Positions 18,083-27,385 of a stretch of 64,000 nucleotides of DNA are shown here, one piece after another (positions within the stretch are counted from its first letter, which is position 1; every line of letters begins with the position of its first letter). The translations under genes and the position numbers were made by a program. This stretch comes from Pseudomonas vancouverensis (GTDB taxonomy: Bacteria; Pseudomonadota; Gammaproteobacteria; Pseudomonadales; Pseudomonadaceae). A model generated the notes under the pieces. It made no database searches. It saw nothing but the letters and a program-made list of their open reading frames with translations, and had not been told where the DNA came from. Where the stretch lies: the NCBI RefSeq assembly GCF_004348895.1, contig NZ_RRZK01000002.1:124001-188000 (forward strand), in the 5' to 3' direction.

Positions 18083-18988
18083 TCAGCGCTGATTGCTCGC
18101 GCTGACAATCCGTTCGTTCAACCAATTCAAAGCTTGATCGCCACTGCGTCGTGTGTGCCAGACCAGCACGAAGCTGAACGAAGGAATCTGAAACGGCGGC
18201 GGGACAATGATCAGGCTGTGGTCGTCGATGTCATGCAAGCCCCGGGAGGCGACAGTGAGTATCAGGTCGGTGCCGCTGATCAGCTGCGGCGCGACGCTCC
18301 AGTGCGGCAGGCTGAGGGCCACGCGGCGACGTTCGCGCAAGGCTGTCAGGGCGCGTTCGATTTCCGGTGTGCCGCTGCCGCGCATTTCCAACAGTACATG
18401 GGGGCGAGACAAGTAACTGCGCAGATCAAGGACGCCATCAAGCGACAGGCTGTCGCGGTCGAGCAGGCAGGCGTAGTGCTCCTCGAACAGCGGCGTACTG
18501 CGCAACTCATGGGGCAGTTCCGGAAAAACGCCGACCGCAACGTCGACATCACCATTGAGCACAGCGTCGAGCATGCCTTCGCGGCTGCTGCCATGGCTGA
18601 TTTGCAAATCGATGCCCGGCGCTTCGTGGCGCAATGTGCGAATAAGCCCAGGTAGGACGATCGCCGCGCCGTAGTCGGACATCGCCAGACGAAACCTGCG
18701 CTGGGTGGTGGCCGCATCGAATCCACGAGGCGCCAGCAGCGCCTGCACCTGGGCCAGCGCTTCGGCCAACGGCGCCATCAGTTCCAGCGCGCGCGGCGTC
18801 GGCACCAGCCCCGCGCCACCACGCACCAGCAGCGGGTCACCGAGCAGATCGCGCAACCGCGCCAGGGCATGGCTGACGGCAGGTTGACTCAAGTGCAAAC
18901 GCTCGGCCGCCCGGGTCACGTGCTGTTCGCTGAGCAAGGCGTCGAGTATCACCAGCAGGTTGAGGTCGATGCGGCGCAGATCATTCAT
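18083..18988 (-). CDS. LysR family transcriptional regulator
   Basis: 301 residues: winged helix-turn-helix at about 1-65 (RIDLNLLVILDALLSEQHVT, RAAERLHLSQPAVSHALARL) and an effector-binding domain after residue 90. Start ATG 18988 is chosen; ATG 18997 three codons upstream is also possible, while the 333-residue frame adds unlike sequence. It is divergent from the DMT gene across an 86-base spacer, so it probably regulates that exporter. Confidence 0.88.
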   Translation of the reverse strand: MNDLRRIDLNLLVILDALLSEQHVTRAAERLHLSQPAVSHALARLRDLLGDPLLVRGGAGLVPTPRALELMAPLAEALAQVQALLAPRGFDAATTQRRFRLAMSDYGAAIVLPGLIRTLRHEAPGIDLQISHGSSREGMLDAVLNGDVDVAVGVFPELPHELRSTPLFEEHYACLLDRDSLSLDGVLDLRSYLSRPHVLLEMRGSGTPEIERALTALRERRRVALSLPHWSVAPQLISGTDLILTVASRGLHDIDDHSLIIVPPPFQIPSFSFVLVWHTRRSGDQALNWLNERIVSASNQR

Positions 18989-19074
18989 CTGGTGCATGTT
19001 CTGGATAGCAAAACGGAATTTAAATTTGCGCGACGAATAGCCTAGAGTCCAGCAAAACCTGTTGGAGCAAGAAC

Positions 19075-19563
19075 ATGAGTACATTGCATTGGGTGGGTCT
19101 GATGGTTCTGGCGATGATCGCCGGGGCGGTGGTGCCTTTTCAGAGCGCGATCAACCTCAACCTCGGCCGCGGCCTCGGCCATCCGCTGTGGGCGACCCTG
19201 GCGTCATTGCTGGTGAGCATTGTGGTATTGCTGCCGGTGATGCTGGCCATGCGACTGCCTCTGCCGACACTGGCATTCATCAGCAAGGCGCCGTTGTGGA
19301 TGTGGGCTGGCGGCGCGTTTGGGGTGTGTTTCATTTCCCTGGCCCTGATGCTGCTGCCCAAACTGGGCGCCGCAGGGTTCATGGCACTGGCGCTTACCGG
19401 GCAAGTTGTGGCGTCGTTGCTGCTGGACCACTTTGGCTGGTTTGACTTGATGGAACGGCCGATCAGCTTGGCCAAAATGTCGGGAGTCGTGTTGTTGATG
19501 GTCGGGGTGGGGTTGATCCAGTTCAGTGAGTCAGCCACAAAAAACCTCGTGGCGACAGGATGA
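19075..19563 (+). CDS. DMT family transporter, DUF606 type
   Basis: A 162-residue membrane protein with about five helices. The N-terminus IAGAVVPFQSAINLNLGRGL is typical of the small DUF606 (YdcZ) branch of the drug/metabolite superfamily. Its substrate is unknown. It is divergent from a LysR gene that likely controls it. Confidence 0.82.
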   Translation: MSTLHWVGLMVLAMIAGAVVPFQSAINLNLGRGLGHPLWATLASLLVSIVVLLPVMLAMRLPLPTLAFISKAPLWMWAGGAFGVCFISLALMLLPKLGAAGFMALALTGQVVASLLLDHFGWFDLMERPISLAKMSGVVLLMVGVGLIQFSESATKNLVATG

Positions 19564-19648
19564 GACTTTGTCACTGAGCAGTCTCGGCAGCAGGGCATGA
19601 TAAAGTCGTCGCCTTTCAGCCCCATTTTGCTTTGAGACTTTGATCGCA

Positions 19649-20668
19649 ATGACCGATTTCCAGGATGTCGACGCCCAACTTGAAGACTGGAACGCCTTGC
19701 GCAGCAGTGCTGCATTCAGCGGTTTGCTGGTGGGCAACGGCGCCAGCCGTGCGGTGTGGGATGACTTCGGTTACGAGTCGCTGTTCGAAAACGCCCGCAC
19801 TGTCGAAGAAAAACCCCTCAGCCCCTCCGAGCTGAGTGTGTTCGATGCCATGCAAACCCGTAGTTTCGAGCAGGTGCTCGGCGCGCTGAAGACCACCAGT
19901 CGAGTCAACAAGGCCCTGGCTGTCAGTTCGGCAGCACCACGCAATCGCTACTACGCGATCAAGGAAGCGCTGATCAACACCGTGCATGCGGTGCACATTC
20001 CATGGCGTCTGGTGGTGCCTTCGACGTTGGCGGCGATCAACCAGGAGCTGGCCAGTTATCGCACGGTGTTCACCACCAACTACGACCTGCTCAACTACTG
20101 GGCGCTGCAACACGAGCCGGAGGCGATCAGCGATCTGTTCCAGGGTGCCGAACCCGGCTTCGACCTCAGCGCTACCGCCACCGACAAGACCCGTTTGCTC
20201 TACCTGCACGGCGGCCTGCACCTGGTGCGCAATCAGGACGGCACGGCACGCAAGCTGATGTCCACCGAGGGCACTTTGCTGGGCAACTTCGCCATCAACA
20301 ACACGATCAAGACCCTTGATGACGTGCCGCTGTTCGTCAACGAAGGGCCGAGCGCGGACAAGCTCAAGACCATCCGCAGTTCCGATTACCTGTCGTTCTG
20401 CTATGAGCAGTTGCTCGGCCATGGGCTGGGGCTGTGCATCTTCGGTCACGCGCTGGGTGAGCAGGACAGCCACATCATCCACGCCCTGCGTCTGGCGAAA
20501 CCGCAGGTACTGGCGATCTCGATTTATCCGCGCAGCAAGGCGTTCATTCAGCATCAGAAGCGGCATTACGCGAAGCTGTTCGAGGGGACCGGCGTGGAGC
20601 TGCGCTTTTTTGATTCAAAAAGCCATGCGTTGGGCAGTTCGAAGCTGTCTGTCCCGGTCGAGGTTTAG
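19649..20668 (+). CDS. SIR2-like DUF4917 protein
   Basis: A 339-residue soluble protein of the DUF4917 family in the SIR2-like fold. Visible SIR2-type elements: LLVGNGASRAVW near residue 27 (nucleotide loop), FTTNYDLLNYW near 140 (the TTNYD motif of SIR2-like NAD-binding proteins), LYLHGGLHL near 187 (conserved His), and IFGHALGEQDSHI near 264. Family knowledge: many proteins with this motif set are NAD-degrading effectors of phage defence; here no partner gene is beside it, so that role is only a possibility. Start ATG 19649 is chosen over a TTG three codons upstream. Confidence 0.75.
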   Translation: MTDFQDVDAQLEDWNALRSSAAFSGLLVGNGASRAVWDDFGYESLFENARTVEEKPLSPSELSVFDAMQTRSFEQVLGALKTTSRVNKALAVSSAAPRNRYYAIKEALINTVHAVHIPWRLVVPSTLAAINQELASYRTVFTTNYDLLNYWALQHEPEAISDLFQGAEPGFDLSATATDKTRLLYLHGGLHLVRNQDGTARKLMSTEGTLLGNFAINNTIKTLDDVPLFVNEGPSADKLKTIRSSDYLSFCYEQLLGHGLGLCIFGHALGEQDSHIIHALRLAKPQVLAISIYPRSKAFIQHQKRHYAKLFEGTGVELRFFDSKSHALGSSKLSVPVEV

Positions 20669-20684
20669 CAGCGCCTGACATGAC

Positions 20685-21227
20685 TCACTCTTCCGTGCTG
20701 TGCACCACCACCAGCAACTGTGCCTGAACCTCCCCCACTGACCTGAGCCGGTGCGGCTTCTGCGCATTGAAGTGCAGCGCATCGCCGCGTTCGAGCAGCA
20801 CGCGTTCGTTCATGAAGTCGACTTCCACTCGCCCTTCGTGGACGAACAGAAACTCCTCGCCCAAATGCTCCTTGAAGGTCTTGTCGGTGAACTCTGTCGG
20901 CGGATAGATGATAAATGGCAGCAGGCTGCGTTCGCTGACCTGATGGGCCAGCACCGCGTAGCCGGGGCTCTGGTCATTGGCGGCCAGGGACTGGCGTTCG
21001 TGACTGCGCACCAGGCTGTAGCTGTCGAGGCTGACGCTTTCTTCGGCAAACAACTCCTCGACCTTCACGTTCAGCGCCTTGGCCAGTTTCAGCGCGGCCG
21101 CGATCGACGGCGTGTTCAACCCGCGCTCGACTTTCGACAGATAACTCTTGGTCATCCCGGATTTTTCGGCCAGCGCCTCCAGGGTTACGCCGAGTTTTTT
21201 TCTCAGTAATTTCAAACGGATAGACAT
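20685..21227 (-). CDS. XRE family regulator with C-terminal cupin
   Basis: 180 residues: helix-turn-helix at about 3-60 (LGVTLEALAEKSGMTKSYLS, KVERGLNTPS) and a cupin domain at about 105-175 (GEEFLFVHEGRVEVDF, RGDALHFNAQKPHRLR). Cupin-XRE proteins sense small ligands and repress adjacent catabolic genes. It is divergent from the class II aldolase/DHDPS pair, and the spacer contains a perfect TGACAC-AAA-GTGTCA dyad, the probable operator. Confidence 0.9.
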   Translation of the reverse strand: MSIRLKLLRKKLGVTLEALAEKSGMTKSYLSKVERGLNTPSIAAALKLAKALNVKVEELFAEESVSLDSYSLVRSHERQSLAANDQSPGYAVLAHQVSERSLLPFIIYPPTEFTDKTFKEHLGEEFLFVHEGRVEVDFMNERVLLERGDALHFNAQKPHRLRSVGEVQAQLLVVVHSTEE

Positions 21228-21272
21228 GTAGAGCGATTAATCCATCAAGGAGGCAACGATTTGTCCTTGCCA

Positions 21273-21308
21273 ATGACACAAAGTGTCATATAGCCTCTTT
21301 AGTGTCAT
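21273..21308. promoter_or_regulatory. probable operator of the XRE-cupin regulator
   Basis: ATGACAC-AAA-GTGTCAT at 21273-21289 is a perfect inverted repeat, and a third GTGTCAT half-site lies at 21302-21308. They occupy the 159-base spacer between the regulator and the aldolase gene. Confidence 0.6.
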
Positions 21309-21386
21309 TTGCACTCACCGACAACTTTGCGAGGTACCGGTGCAGCGCAAAACCGACGTCCATTGAACCACCCAAAGGACACCGAT

Positions 21387-22169
21387 ATGGCCAAGACATT
21401 AGCACTGCCCAAAGAGCAACTGGTCAAGCACGCGCTGAGCCAAATGCAAAATACCCTGGCGGATAATACGTGGACCGACCGGCAAAAGCTGGCCCTGACC
21501 TGCCGGATTCTGTTCGAGAACGGTCACGACTCCGGCCTGGCCGGGCAAATCACCGCCCGTGGCTCGCAGCCTGGCACTTACTACACTCAGCAACTGGGCC
21601 TGGGTTTCGACGAAATCACCGCGAGCAACCTGCTGCTGGTCAATGAAGACCTGGAAGTGCTTGAAGGCCACGGCATGCCCAATCCGGCCAACCGCTTTCA
21701 CAGCTGGGTGTACCGCGCCCGAGCGGATGTGAACTGCATCATTCACACCCATCCGACCCACGTGGCGGCGCTGTCAATGCTGGAAGTGCCGCTGCAGATT
21801 TCCCACATGGACCTCTGCCCGCTCTACGACGACTGTGCGTTTCTCGAAGGCTGGCCAGGCGTGCCGGTGGGCAACGAGGAAGGCGAATTGATTGCCGGAG
21901 CACTGGGCGACAAACGGGCGATCCTGCTTTCCCACCACGGTCAGTTGTCCACCGGCGCCACCATTGAGGAGGCTTGCGTCATTGCGCAATTGATCGAACG
22001 CGCGGCGAAGCTGCAACTGCTGGCGATGAGTGCCGGAACCATCAAGCCGATCCGCCCCGAACTGGGTCGCGAAGCCCACGACTGGATTGCCCGGCCCAAG
22101 CGCCACGCCGCCGCGTTCAACTACTACGCCCGGCAAAACCTGCGTCAGCACGCCGATTGCCTGAACTGA
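21387..22169 (+). CDS. class II aldolase/adducin family protein
   Basis: A 260-residue cytoplasmic protein with the metal-binding histidines in INCIIHTHPTHVAAL (his-x-his) and a further SHHGQLSTG segment, as in class II aldolases such as fuculose-phosphate aldolase. The substrate is not known. AAAGGAC precedes ATG 21387. It is followed after 28 bases by a DHDPS-family lyase, so the pair probably splits or rearranges a sugar acid or hydroxy-acid. Confidence 0.85.
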   Translation: MAKTLALPKEQLVKHALSQMQNTLADNTWTDRQKLALTCRILFENGHDSGLAGQITARGSQPGTYYTQQLGLGFDEITASNLLLVNEDLEVLEGHGMPNPANRFHSWVYRARADVNCIIHTHPTHVAALSMLEVPLQISHMDLCPLYDDCAFLEGWPGVPVGNEEGELIAGALGDKRAILLSHHGQLSTGATIEEACVIAQLIERAAKLQLLAMSAGTIKPIRPELGREAHDWIARPKRHAAAFNYYARQNLRQHADCLN

Positions 22170-22197
22170 ACCCAGCCCTTTTGCCAGGAGAAACACC

Positions 22198-23085
22198 ATG
22201 TCCAACAACCCTATTCACGGCATCATCGGCTACACCATCACCCCGTTTACCGCTCAGGGCGACAGCGTTGACCTGGACGCCCTCGGGCGCTCGATCGACC
22301 GCCTGATCGACAGCGGCGTACATGCCATTGCCCCGCTGGGCAGCACCGGCGAAGGCGCTTACCTGAGCGATGCGGAGTGGGATCAGGTCAGCGAATTCAG
22401 CATCCGCCACGTGGCCAAACGGGTGCCGACCATCGTCAGCGTGTCCGACCTGACCACCGTAAAAGCCGTGCGTCGCGCCCGTTTTGCAGAGGCGCACGGC
22501 GCCGACGTGGTAATGGTTTTGCCGGCTTCCTACTGGAAACTCAGCGAAGCGGAAATCCTCGCCCACTATCGCGCCATTGGTGACAGCATCGGCGTGCCAA
22601 TCATGCTGTACAACAACCCGGCCACCAGCGGCACCGACATGTCGGTCGAGCTGATCCTGCGTATTTTCAACGCCGTGGAAAACGTGACCATGGTCAAGGA
22701 GAGCACCGGTGATATCCAGCGAATGCACCAGTTGCAGCGCTTGGGCGAAGGTCAGGTGCCTTTCTACAATGGCTGCAATCCATTGGCGCTGGAAGCCTTT
22801 GCAGCCGGAGCGAAAGGCTGGTGCACCGCCGCGCCGAACCTGATACCGCAGCTCAACCTGGATTTGTACGAAGCCGTGTTGAGCAACGACTTGCACAAGG
22901 CACGCGAGCTGTTCTATCGGCAATTGCCGCTGCTGGACTTCATTCTCAAAGGCGGTTTGCCGGCGACGATCAAGGCCGGTTTGCGCGCGACCGGGCTGGA
23001 GGCGGGGGACCCGCGTTTACCGGTGTTCCCTCTGGGTGAGGCGGGTTGCGGTCAATTGCACGATTTGCTGAATGCATTGCGCTGA
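22198..23085 (+). CDS. dihydrodipicolinate synthase family lyase
   Basis: A 295-residue TIM-barrel aldolase. It has the family GSTGEGAYLSDAEW motif near residue 45 and the Schiff-base lysine in VTMVKESTGDI near residue 165. Because it lies with a class II aldolase and an XRE-cupin regulator rather than with lysine genes, a catabolic role is more likely than lysine synthesis. It is co-transcribed with the preceding gene; CCAGGAGAAACACC gives its ribosome site. Confidence 0.88.
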   Translation: MSNNPIHGIIGYTITPFTAQGDSVDLDALGRSIDRLIDSGVHAIAPLGSTGEGAYLSDAEWDQVSEFSIRHVAKRVPTIVSVSDLTTVKAVRRARFAEAHGADVVMVLPASYWKLSEAEILAHYRAIGDSIGVPIMLYNNPATSGTDMSVELILRIFNAVENVTMVKESTGDIQRMHQLQRLGEGQVPFYNGCNPLALEAFAAGAKGWCTAAPNLIPQLNLDLYEAVLSNDLHKARELFYRQLPLLDFILKGGLPATIKAGLRATGLEAGDPRLPVFPLGEAGCGQLHDLLNALR

Positions 23086-23094
23086 AGCATTTCG

Positions 23095-23126
23095 CCCCTG
23101 TAGGAGCGGGCTTGCTCCTACAGGGG
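23095..23126. repeat. single REP hairpin between convergent genes
   Basis: CCCCTGTAGGAGC and GCTCCTACAGGGG form 13-base arms, exactly between two convergent stops. It probably acts as a bidirectional terminator. Confidence 0.8.
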
Positions 23127-23139
23127 GAGCGTAACTGGA

Positions 23140-23484
23140 CTACAAAACCGGTAAGGTCTTGTCCTTGATCACCTTGGTCGGGCCGTTGGACTTGACGGCG
23201 GCAATTCCCTTCTCCATGGCAGCGGCCGTCGAATAGGATTCGCTGCTGCCGATGATTTCGTGATTGCCGGCCTTGAGGTTGAAGTAAGGGTGACCGTCCT
23301 TGGTGCTCTTTTTTTCGTAACGCTCATCCAGCGGGCTGTTGCTCTGCACCGCGGCAATGCCTTTGTCCGCAGCGGCATGGGTGGTGTAGAGCTCGCTGGT
23401 CAGAATGGTTTCGGCGTTGGCGGCCTTGAGGACAAACCGGTACTGACCGGTGCTGCTTTTGCTCACTTCGTACCATCCGGACAT
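23140..23484 (-). CDS. YegP-like DUF1508 protein
   Basis: 114 residues made of two DUF1508 repeats (about 4-53 and 56-105), each with the pattern G-x-Y/F-x-F/N-L-K-A followed by ELYTT/ESYST and GIAAV. These small proteins are common stress-linked proteins of unknown action. AGGAG precedes ATG 23484; the longer frame has no ribosome site. Confidence 0.85.
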   Translation of the reverse strand: MSGWYEVSKSSTGQYRFVLKAANAETILTSELYTTHAAADKGIAAVQSNSPLDERYEKKSTKDGHPYFNLKAGNHEIIGSSESYSTAAAMEKGIAAVKSNGPTKVIKDKTLPVL

Positions 23485-23610
23485 GATGTCGCTCCTGTCG
23501 ATTGATCCAGACCAAGTCGCCTGACAGTAAAGACCGTCCGTGGGGTTTAGCCACTGAACGGGCACCCTCGACGGCACGCCTGCTCGCGAAAAAGACGGAC
23601 AGGGCCCGCG

Positions 23611-23916
23611 TTATTTCACCGCAGTACGTACCACCGACAGCTCTGGCACCTGCCCTCGTCGCTGACTCAGGTAGCGCGTACAACTCACCCGCAGAAACGA
23701 AGCGAAGTTCACCACTTCGCCGCGATAGTCCATCACCTCTTCATACAGCTTGGCGATCAACTGGTTGGTGGTCATGCCATCGACTTCGGCGATTTCGCTG
23801 AGGATGTCCCAGAACTGATTCTCCAGGCGCAGGGTGGTGACCACCCCGCAGATGCGCAGCGAGCGGGAGCGCGATTCGTAGAGAATCGGATCGGCCTTGA
23901 CGTACAGCTCGCACAT
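23611..23916 (-). CDS. ribbon-helix-helix domain protein
   Basis: 101 residues. The segment RSLRICGVVTTLRLENQFWD and EVDGMTTNQLIAKLYEEV is the RHH_4 pattern of a dimeric DNA-binding fold. It begins 14 bases after the DJ-1/PfpI stop on the same strand, so the two are likely co-transcribed; a longer in-frame start lies inside that gene and is rejected. Confidence 0.78.
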   Translation of the reverse strand: MCELYVKADPILYESRSRSLRICGVVTTLRLENQFWDILSEIAEVDGMTTNQLIAKLYEEVMDYRGEVVNFASFLRVSCTRYLSQRRGQVPELSVVRTAVK

Positions 23917-23930
23917 GGAAAGGTCCCCCG

Positions 23931-24512
23931 TTACAGCGTGATTTTGGTACCGAGCAAACCAAGGAACCCGGCCAGCCAGTTCGGATGCGCAGGCCACGCC
24001 GGCGCGGTGGCCAGATTGCCCTGAACGTGCCCGTCCGTCACGGCGATGTCGATGTACGTGCCGCCAGCCAGGCGCACTTCCGGGGCGCAGGCCGGATAAG
24101 CGCTGCATTCGCGACCTTCAAGAATCCCCGCCGCCGCCAGCAGTTGTGCACCGTGGCACACAGCGGCGATGGGCTTACCGGCCTTGTCGAAGTCACGCAC
24201 CAGCTCCAGGACTTTTTCATTCAGGCGCAGGTACTCCGGAGCACGACCGCCAGGGATCAGCACCGCGTCGTAATCCGCCGCCTTGACCTTGGAAAAATCG
24301 AAGTTAAGCGCAAACAGATGGCCCGGTTTTTCGCTGTAGGTCTGATCGCCTTCGAAGTCGTGGATCGCCGTACGCACGGTTTGCCCGGCGGTTTTGTCCG
24401 GGCATACGGCATGCACCGTGTGGCCCACCATCAGCAATGCCTGAAACGGCACCATCACTTCGTAGTCTTCGACGTAGTCGCCAACCAGCATCAGAATTTT
24501 TTTCGCCGCCAT
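23931..24512 (-). CDS. DJ-1/PfpI family protein
   Basis: A 193-residue class I glutamine amidotransferase-like protein. The nucleophile elbow is [14 protein letters not shown] (Cys followed by His) and [10 protein letters not shown] is also present, as in PfpI-type proteins. Possible roles are protease, deglycase or chaperone activity. AGAGGAGTCC precedes ATG 24512. Confidence 0.88.
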   Translation of the reverse strand: MAAKKILMLVGDYVEDYEVMVPFQALLMVGHTVHAVCPDKTAGQTVRTAIHDFEGDQTYSEKPGHLFALNFDFSKVKAADYDAVLIPGGRAPEYLRLNEKVLELVRDFDKAGKPIAAVCHGAQLLAAAGILEGRECSAYPACAPEVRLAGGTYIDIAVTDGHVQGNLATAPAWPAHPNWLAGFLGLLGTKITL

Positions 24513-24724
24513 GGGAAGGACTCCTCTGGAAAATGCGTGGGCATGCAGGAGTATTCAAGGTAGTCCCATTCCGCGAGGTCAGGTAACAGCCGGCTACTAC
24601 TTGTCGGATCGTGATGGCGATTCACAACTGTACGGATAACTCTGCGCCTATCTGTAACAGCTGCTTACACTTGCTTTGTGGCTAGATAAAGCCATCTTCC
24701 GCCCACCTGATTCTGGTTGCCATC

Positions 24725-25615
24725 ATGTCCTCGCGCGAAAACACCGGCATGGCCCTCGGCCTGCTCGGCGTTGTGATCTTCAGCCTCACCCTGCCCTTCA
24801 CGCGGATCGTCGTGCAGGAACTCCACCCACTGCTCAACGGCCTGGGACGAGCGCTGTTTGCGGCGATTCCGGCGGCCCTGCTGTTGCTGTGGCGGCGGGA
24901 AAAATGGCCGACCTGGAAGCAGGTCAAAGGCCTGACACTGGTGATTGCCGGGGTCATTCTCGGTTTTCCGGTGCTGTCGGCCTGGGCCATGCAGACGCTA
25001 CCGGCATCCCATGGCGCGCTGGTCAATGGATTGCAGCCCCTGTGCGTGGCGCTTTATGCCGCCTGGCTGTCCCACGAACGACCCTCGAAAGCCTTCTGGG
25101 CCTGCGCGGCGCTAGGCAGTGCGTTGGTATTGGGCTATGCGTTGATCAGCGGTGCCGGCAGCATTCAGGCCGGTGACTTGCTGATGCTCGGGGCGATTGC
25201 CGTGGGTGGCCTGGGTTACGCCGAAGGCGGTCGCCTGGCCAGGGAGATGGGCGGCTGGCAGGTGATCTGCTGGGCGCTGGTGTTGTCGACACCCCTGCTG
25301 ATCGGCCCCGTGGTGTATCTGGCGCTGCAACATCAGGGTGAAGTTTCGGCCAAGACCTGGTGGGCCTTCGGTTACGTTTCGCTGTTCTCGCAGTTCATCG
25401 GTTTCTTTGCCTGGTACGCCGGCCTGGCCATGGGAGGCATTGCCCGGGTCAGCCAGATCCAGTTGCTGCAGATTTTTTTCACCATCGCGTTTTCAGCGCT
25501 GTTTTTTGGCGAGCACGTTGAGCCCATCACCTGGGTGTTTGCCGTCGGCGTCATCCTCACCGTGATGCTCGGACGCAAGACCGCCATCAAGCCTGCGCGC
25601 GTGGCCACGGCATAA
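24725..25615 (+). CDS. EamA/DMT family transporter
   Basis: A 296-residue inner-membrane protein with about ten helices in two EamA repeats, including LPFTRIVVQELHPLLNGLGR in the first and GGIARVSQIQLLQIFFTIAF in the second. It probably exports a metabolite; substrate unknown. Start ATG 24725 (MSSRENTG). Confidence 0.86.
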   Translation: MSSRENTGMALGLLGVVIFSLTLPFTRIVVQELHPLLNGLGRALFAAIPAALLLLWRREKWPTWKQVKGLTLVIAGVILGFPVLSAWAMQTLPASHGALVNGLQPLCVALYAAWLSHERPSKAFWACAALGSALVLGYALISGAGSIQAGDLLMLGAIAVGGLGYAEGGRLAREMGGWQVICWALVLSTPLLIGPVVYLALQHQGEVSAKTWWAFGYVSLFSQFIGFFAWYAGLAMGGIARVSQIQLLQIFFTIAFSALFFGEHVEPITWVFAVGVILTVMLGRKTAIKPARVATA

Positions 25616-25671
25616 CCCTGGCAGCGACTGCGGCTTAGCAACCGCCATCGCCAGCAAGCCGGCTCTGACGT

Positions 25672-26886
25672 TTACAGGTAACCGTCAGCGCGCAACAGCG
25701 TTTCCAGGCAATGCTCACTGATGTGGTAGAAGTCCTTGAGCTCCTGAATCTTCATCAGCAACTGCGCCGGGTCCACCGGCTCGGCGCGTTTGACGGCCAG
25801 GATCATCTTGTTCTTGTTGGTGTGGTCCAGTGAGATGAACTCGAAGACCTTGGTTTCGTAGCCGCAGGCTTCAAGGAACAGCGCACGCAGGCTGTCAGTG
25901 ACCATCTCCGCTTGCTGCCCCAGGTGCAGACCGTATTGCAGCATCGGCTTGAGCAACGCCGGGCTCTGGATTTGCAGGCGAATCTGTTTGTGGCAGCACG
26001 GTGAGCACATGATGATCGCGGCACCCGAGCGGATACCGGTGTGAATGGCATAGTCGGTGGCGATGTCGCAGGCATGCAGGGCAATCATCACCTCCAGTTC
26101 GCTCGGCGCCACGCTGCGCACATCGCCACACTTGAACACCAGCCCCGGGTGTTCGAGCCTGGCAGCCGCGCTATTGCACAACGTGACCATGTCTTCGCGC
26201 AGTTCGACACCGGTCACTTCCCCTTCGGCTTTCAAGGTGTTGCGCAGGTAGTCGTGGATGGCGAACGTCAGGTAACCCTTGCCCGAGCCGAAGTCCGCCA
26301 CGCGCACCGGTTTGTCCAGCGCCAGCGGGGACGACGTCAGCGCATGGCTGAACACTTCGATGAACTTGTTGATCTGTTTCCACTTGCGCGACATCGCCGG
26401 GATCAGTTCATGCTGCTTGTTGGTCACGCCCAAATCGGCGAGAAACGGCCGGCTCAGGTCGAGAAACCGGTTCTTCTCGCGGTTGTGCTCGGCGGACGGC
26501 ACTTCACGCAATTGCTGAGGTTTGCTCTTGAACAGCGAACTCTTGCCCTTCTTGCTGTATTCAAGCTGCGCCTCATCGGTCAACGACAGTAAATGCGCAT
26601 TTTTGAACGAAGCAGGCAGCAGTTGCGCGATGCTCTCCACGCCGTCGGTCAACGGCAGGTTCTTGGTGATGTCACGGGTCTTGTAGCGATAAACGAAGGA
26701 CAGACACGGCTTCGCCTTGACCGTGACCGGCTTGATGATGATCCGCTGCAAGTCAGCTTCTTCACCAACATATTTGCCCAGCACCAGTTTGATGAAGGCG
26801 TTCTGTTCCAGACTCGATTGCAGCAGTTCGATGAACTGGGCGTGATGATCCGGCGCGAGGCTGGCGGGAGTAGCGGTAACGGACAT
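25672..26886 (-). CDS. Methyltransf_32-type SAM-dependent methyltransferase
   Basis: 404 residues. The SAM motif VADFGSGKGYLTFAIHDYL is near residue 195, and VMIALHACDIATDYAI followed by MCSPCCHKQIR (two adjacent cysteines) is diagnostic of the Methyltransf_32/GSTCD-like family, proposed to act on RNA. The N-terminal 150 residues are of unknown fold. It is transcribed alone. Confidence 0.85.
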   Translation of the reverse strand: MSVTATPASLAPDHHAQFIELLQSSLEQNAFIKLVLGKYVGEEADLQRIIIKPVTVKAKPCLSFVYRYKTRDITKNLPLTDGVESIAQLLPASFKNAHLLSLTDEAQLEYSKKGKSSLFKSKPQQLREVPSAEHNREKNRFLDLSRPFLADLGVTNKQHELIPAMSRKWKQINKFIEVFSHALTSSPLALDKPVRVADFGSGKGYLTFAIHDYLRNTLKAEGEVTGVELREDMVTLCNSAAARLEHPGLVFKCGDVRSVAPSELEVMIALHACDIATDYAIHTGIRSGAAIIMCSPCCHKQIRLQIQSPALLKPMLQYGLHLGQQAEMVTDSLRALFLEACGYETKVFEFISLDHTNKNKMILAVKRAEPVDPAQLLMKIQELKDFYHISEHCLETLLRADGYL

Positions 26887-27020
26887 GAAAAAACGAGCCT
26901 CGGCAAAGCGAATCGGGGTATGCCGGCTATTTTAGGGGGGACGAGAGGTTTGGGCACGGAGTTATTTCACGACAGGCCCCGATTGCCCCTCCCTCCAGGC
27001 CCCGAGAAAGACCTTTGAAT

Positions 27021-27383
27021 TCAGGATTCGACCAATCGCAGCTTGCGGCTGCAGGGTGAGTTGATGATGTGTTTGACGATCAACCCCACCGGCACCGCCC
27101 AGGTCAGACCGTTGGCCGGATCAGTGACCACTGCCACCGTTTCGGAACTCGCAGCGACATCCAGGCGTCGACGATCGTTGCATGACTTGAGAATGCCATA
27201 GGCATGGCTGACCAGCCTTTCCGCCAGGTGCATCGGCACCGCCATCCCCTGCAAGTGCTTCACTGCACGACAGAAGAGCAGTTGATCATCACTCTCCCCC
27301 TCGCCTTCATGACGTGCCAGGAAGGCCTGGGCAATGGCCAGCAACTCCTCATTCAAATCCACCTGCTCATCGTGTTCACTCAT
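27021..27383 (-). CDS. hypothetical protein, third gene of the Ogr operon
   Basis: 120 residues, acidic N-terminus, no recognised domain. ATG 27383 lies only two bases after the Ogr-like stop, so translation is likely coupled. It has no signal peptide. Its position in a phage-type operon suggests a phage origin. Confidence 0.7.
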   Translation of the reverse strand: MSEHDEQVDLNEELLAIAQAFLARHEGEGESDDQLLFCRAVKHLQGMAVPMHLAERLVSHAYGILKSCNDRRRLDVAASSETVAVVTDPANGLTWAVPVGLIVKHIINSPCSRKLRLVES

Positions 27384-27385
27384 GT

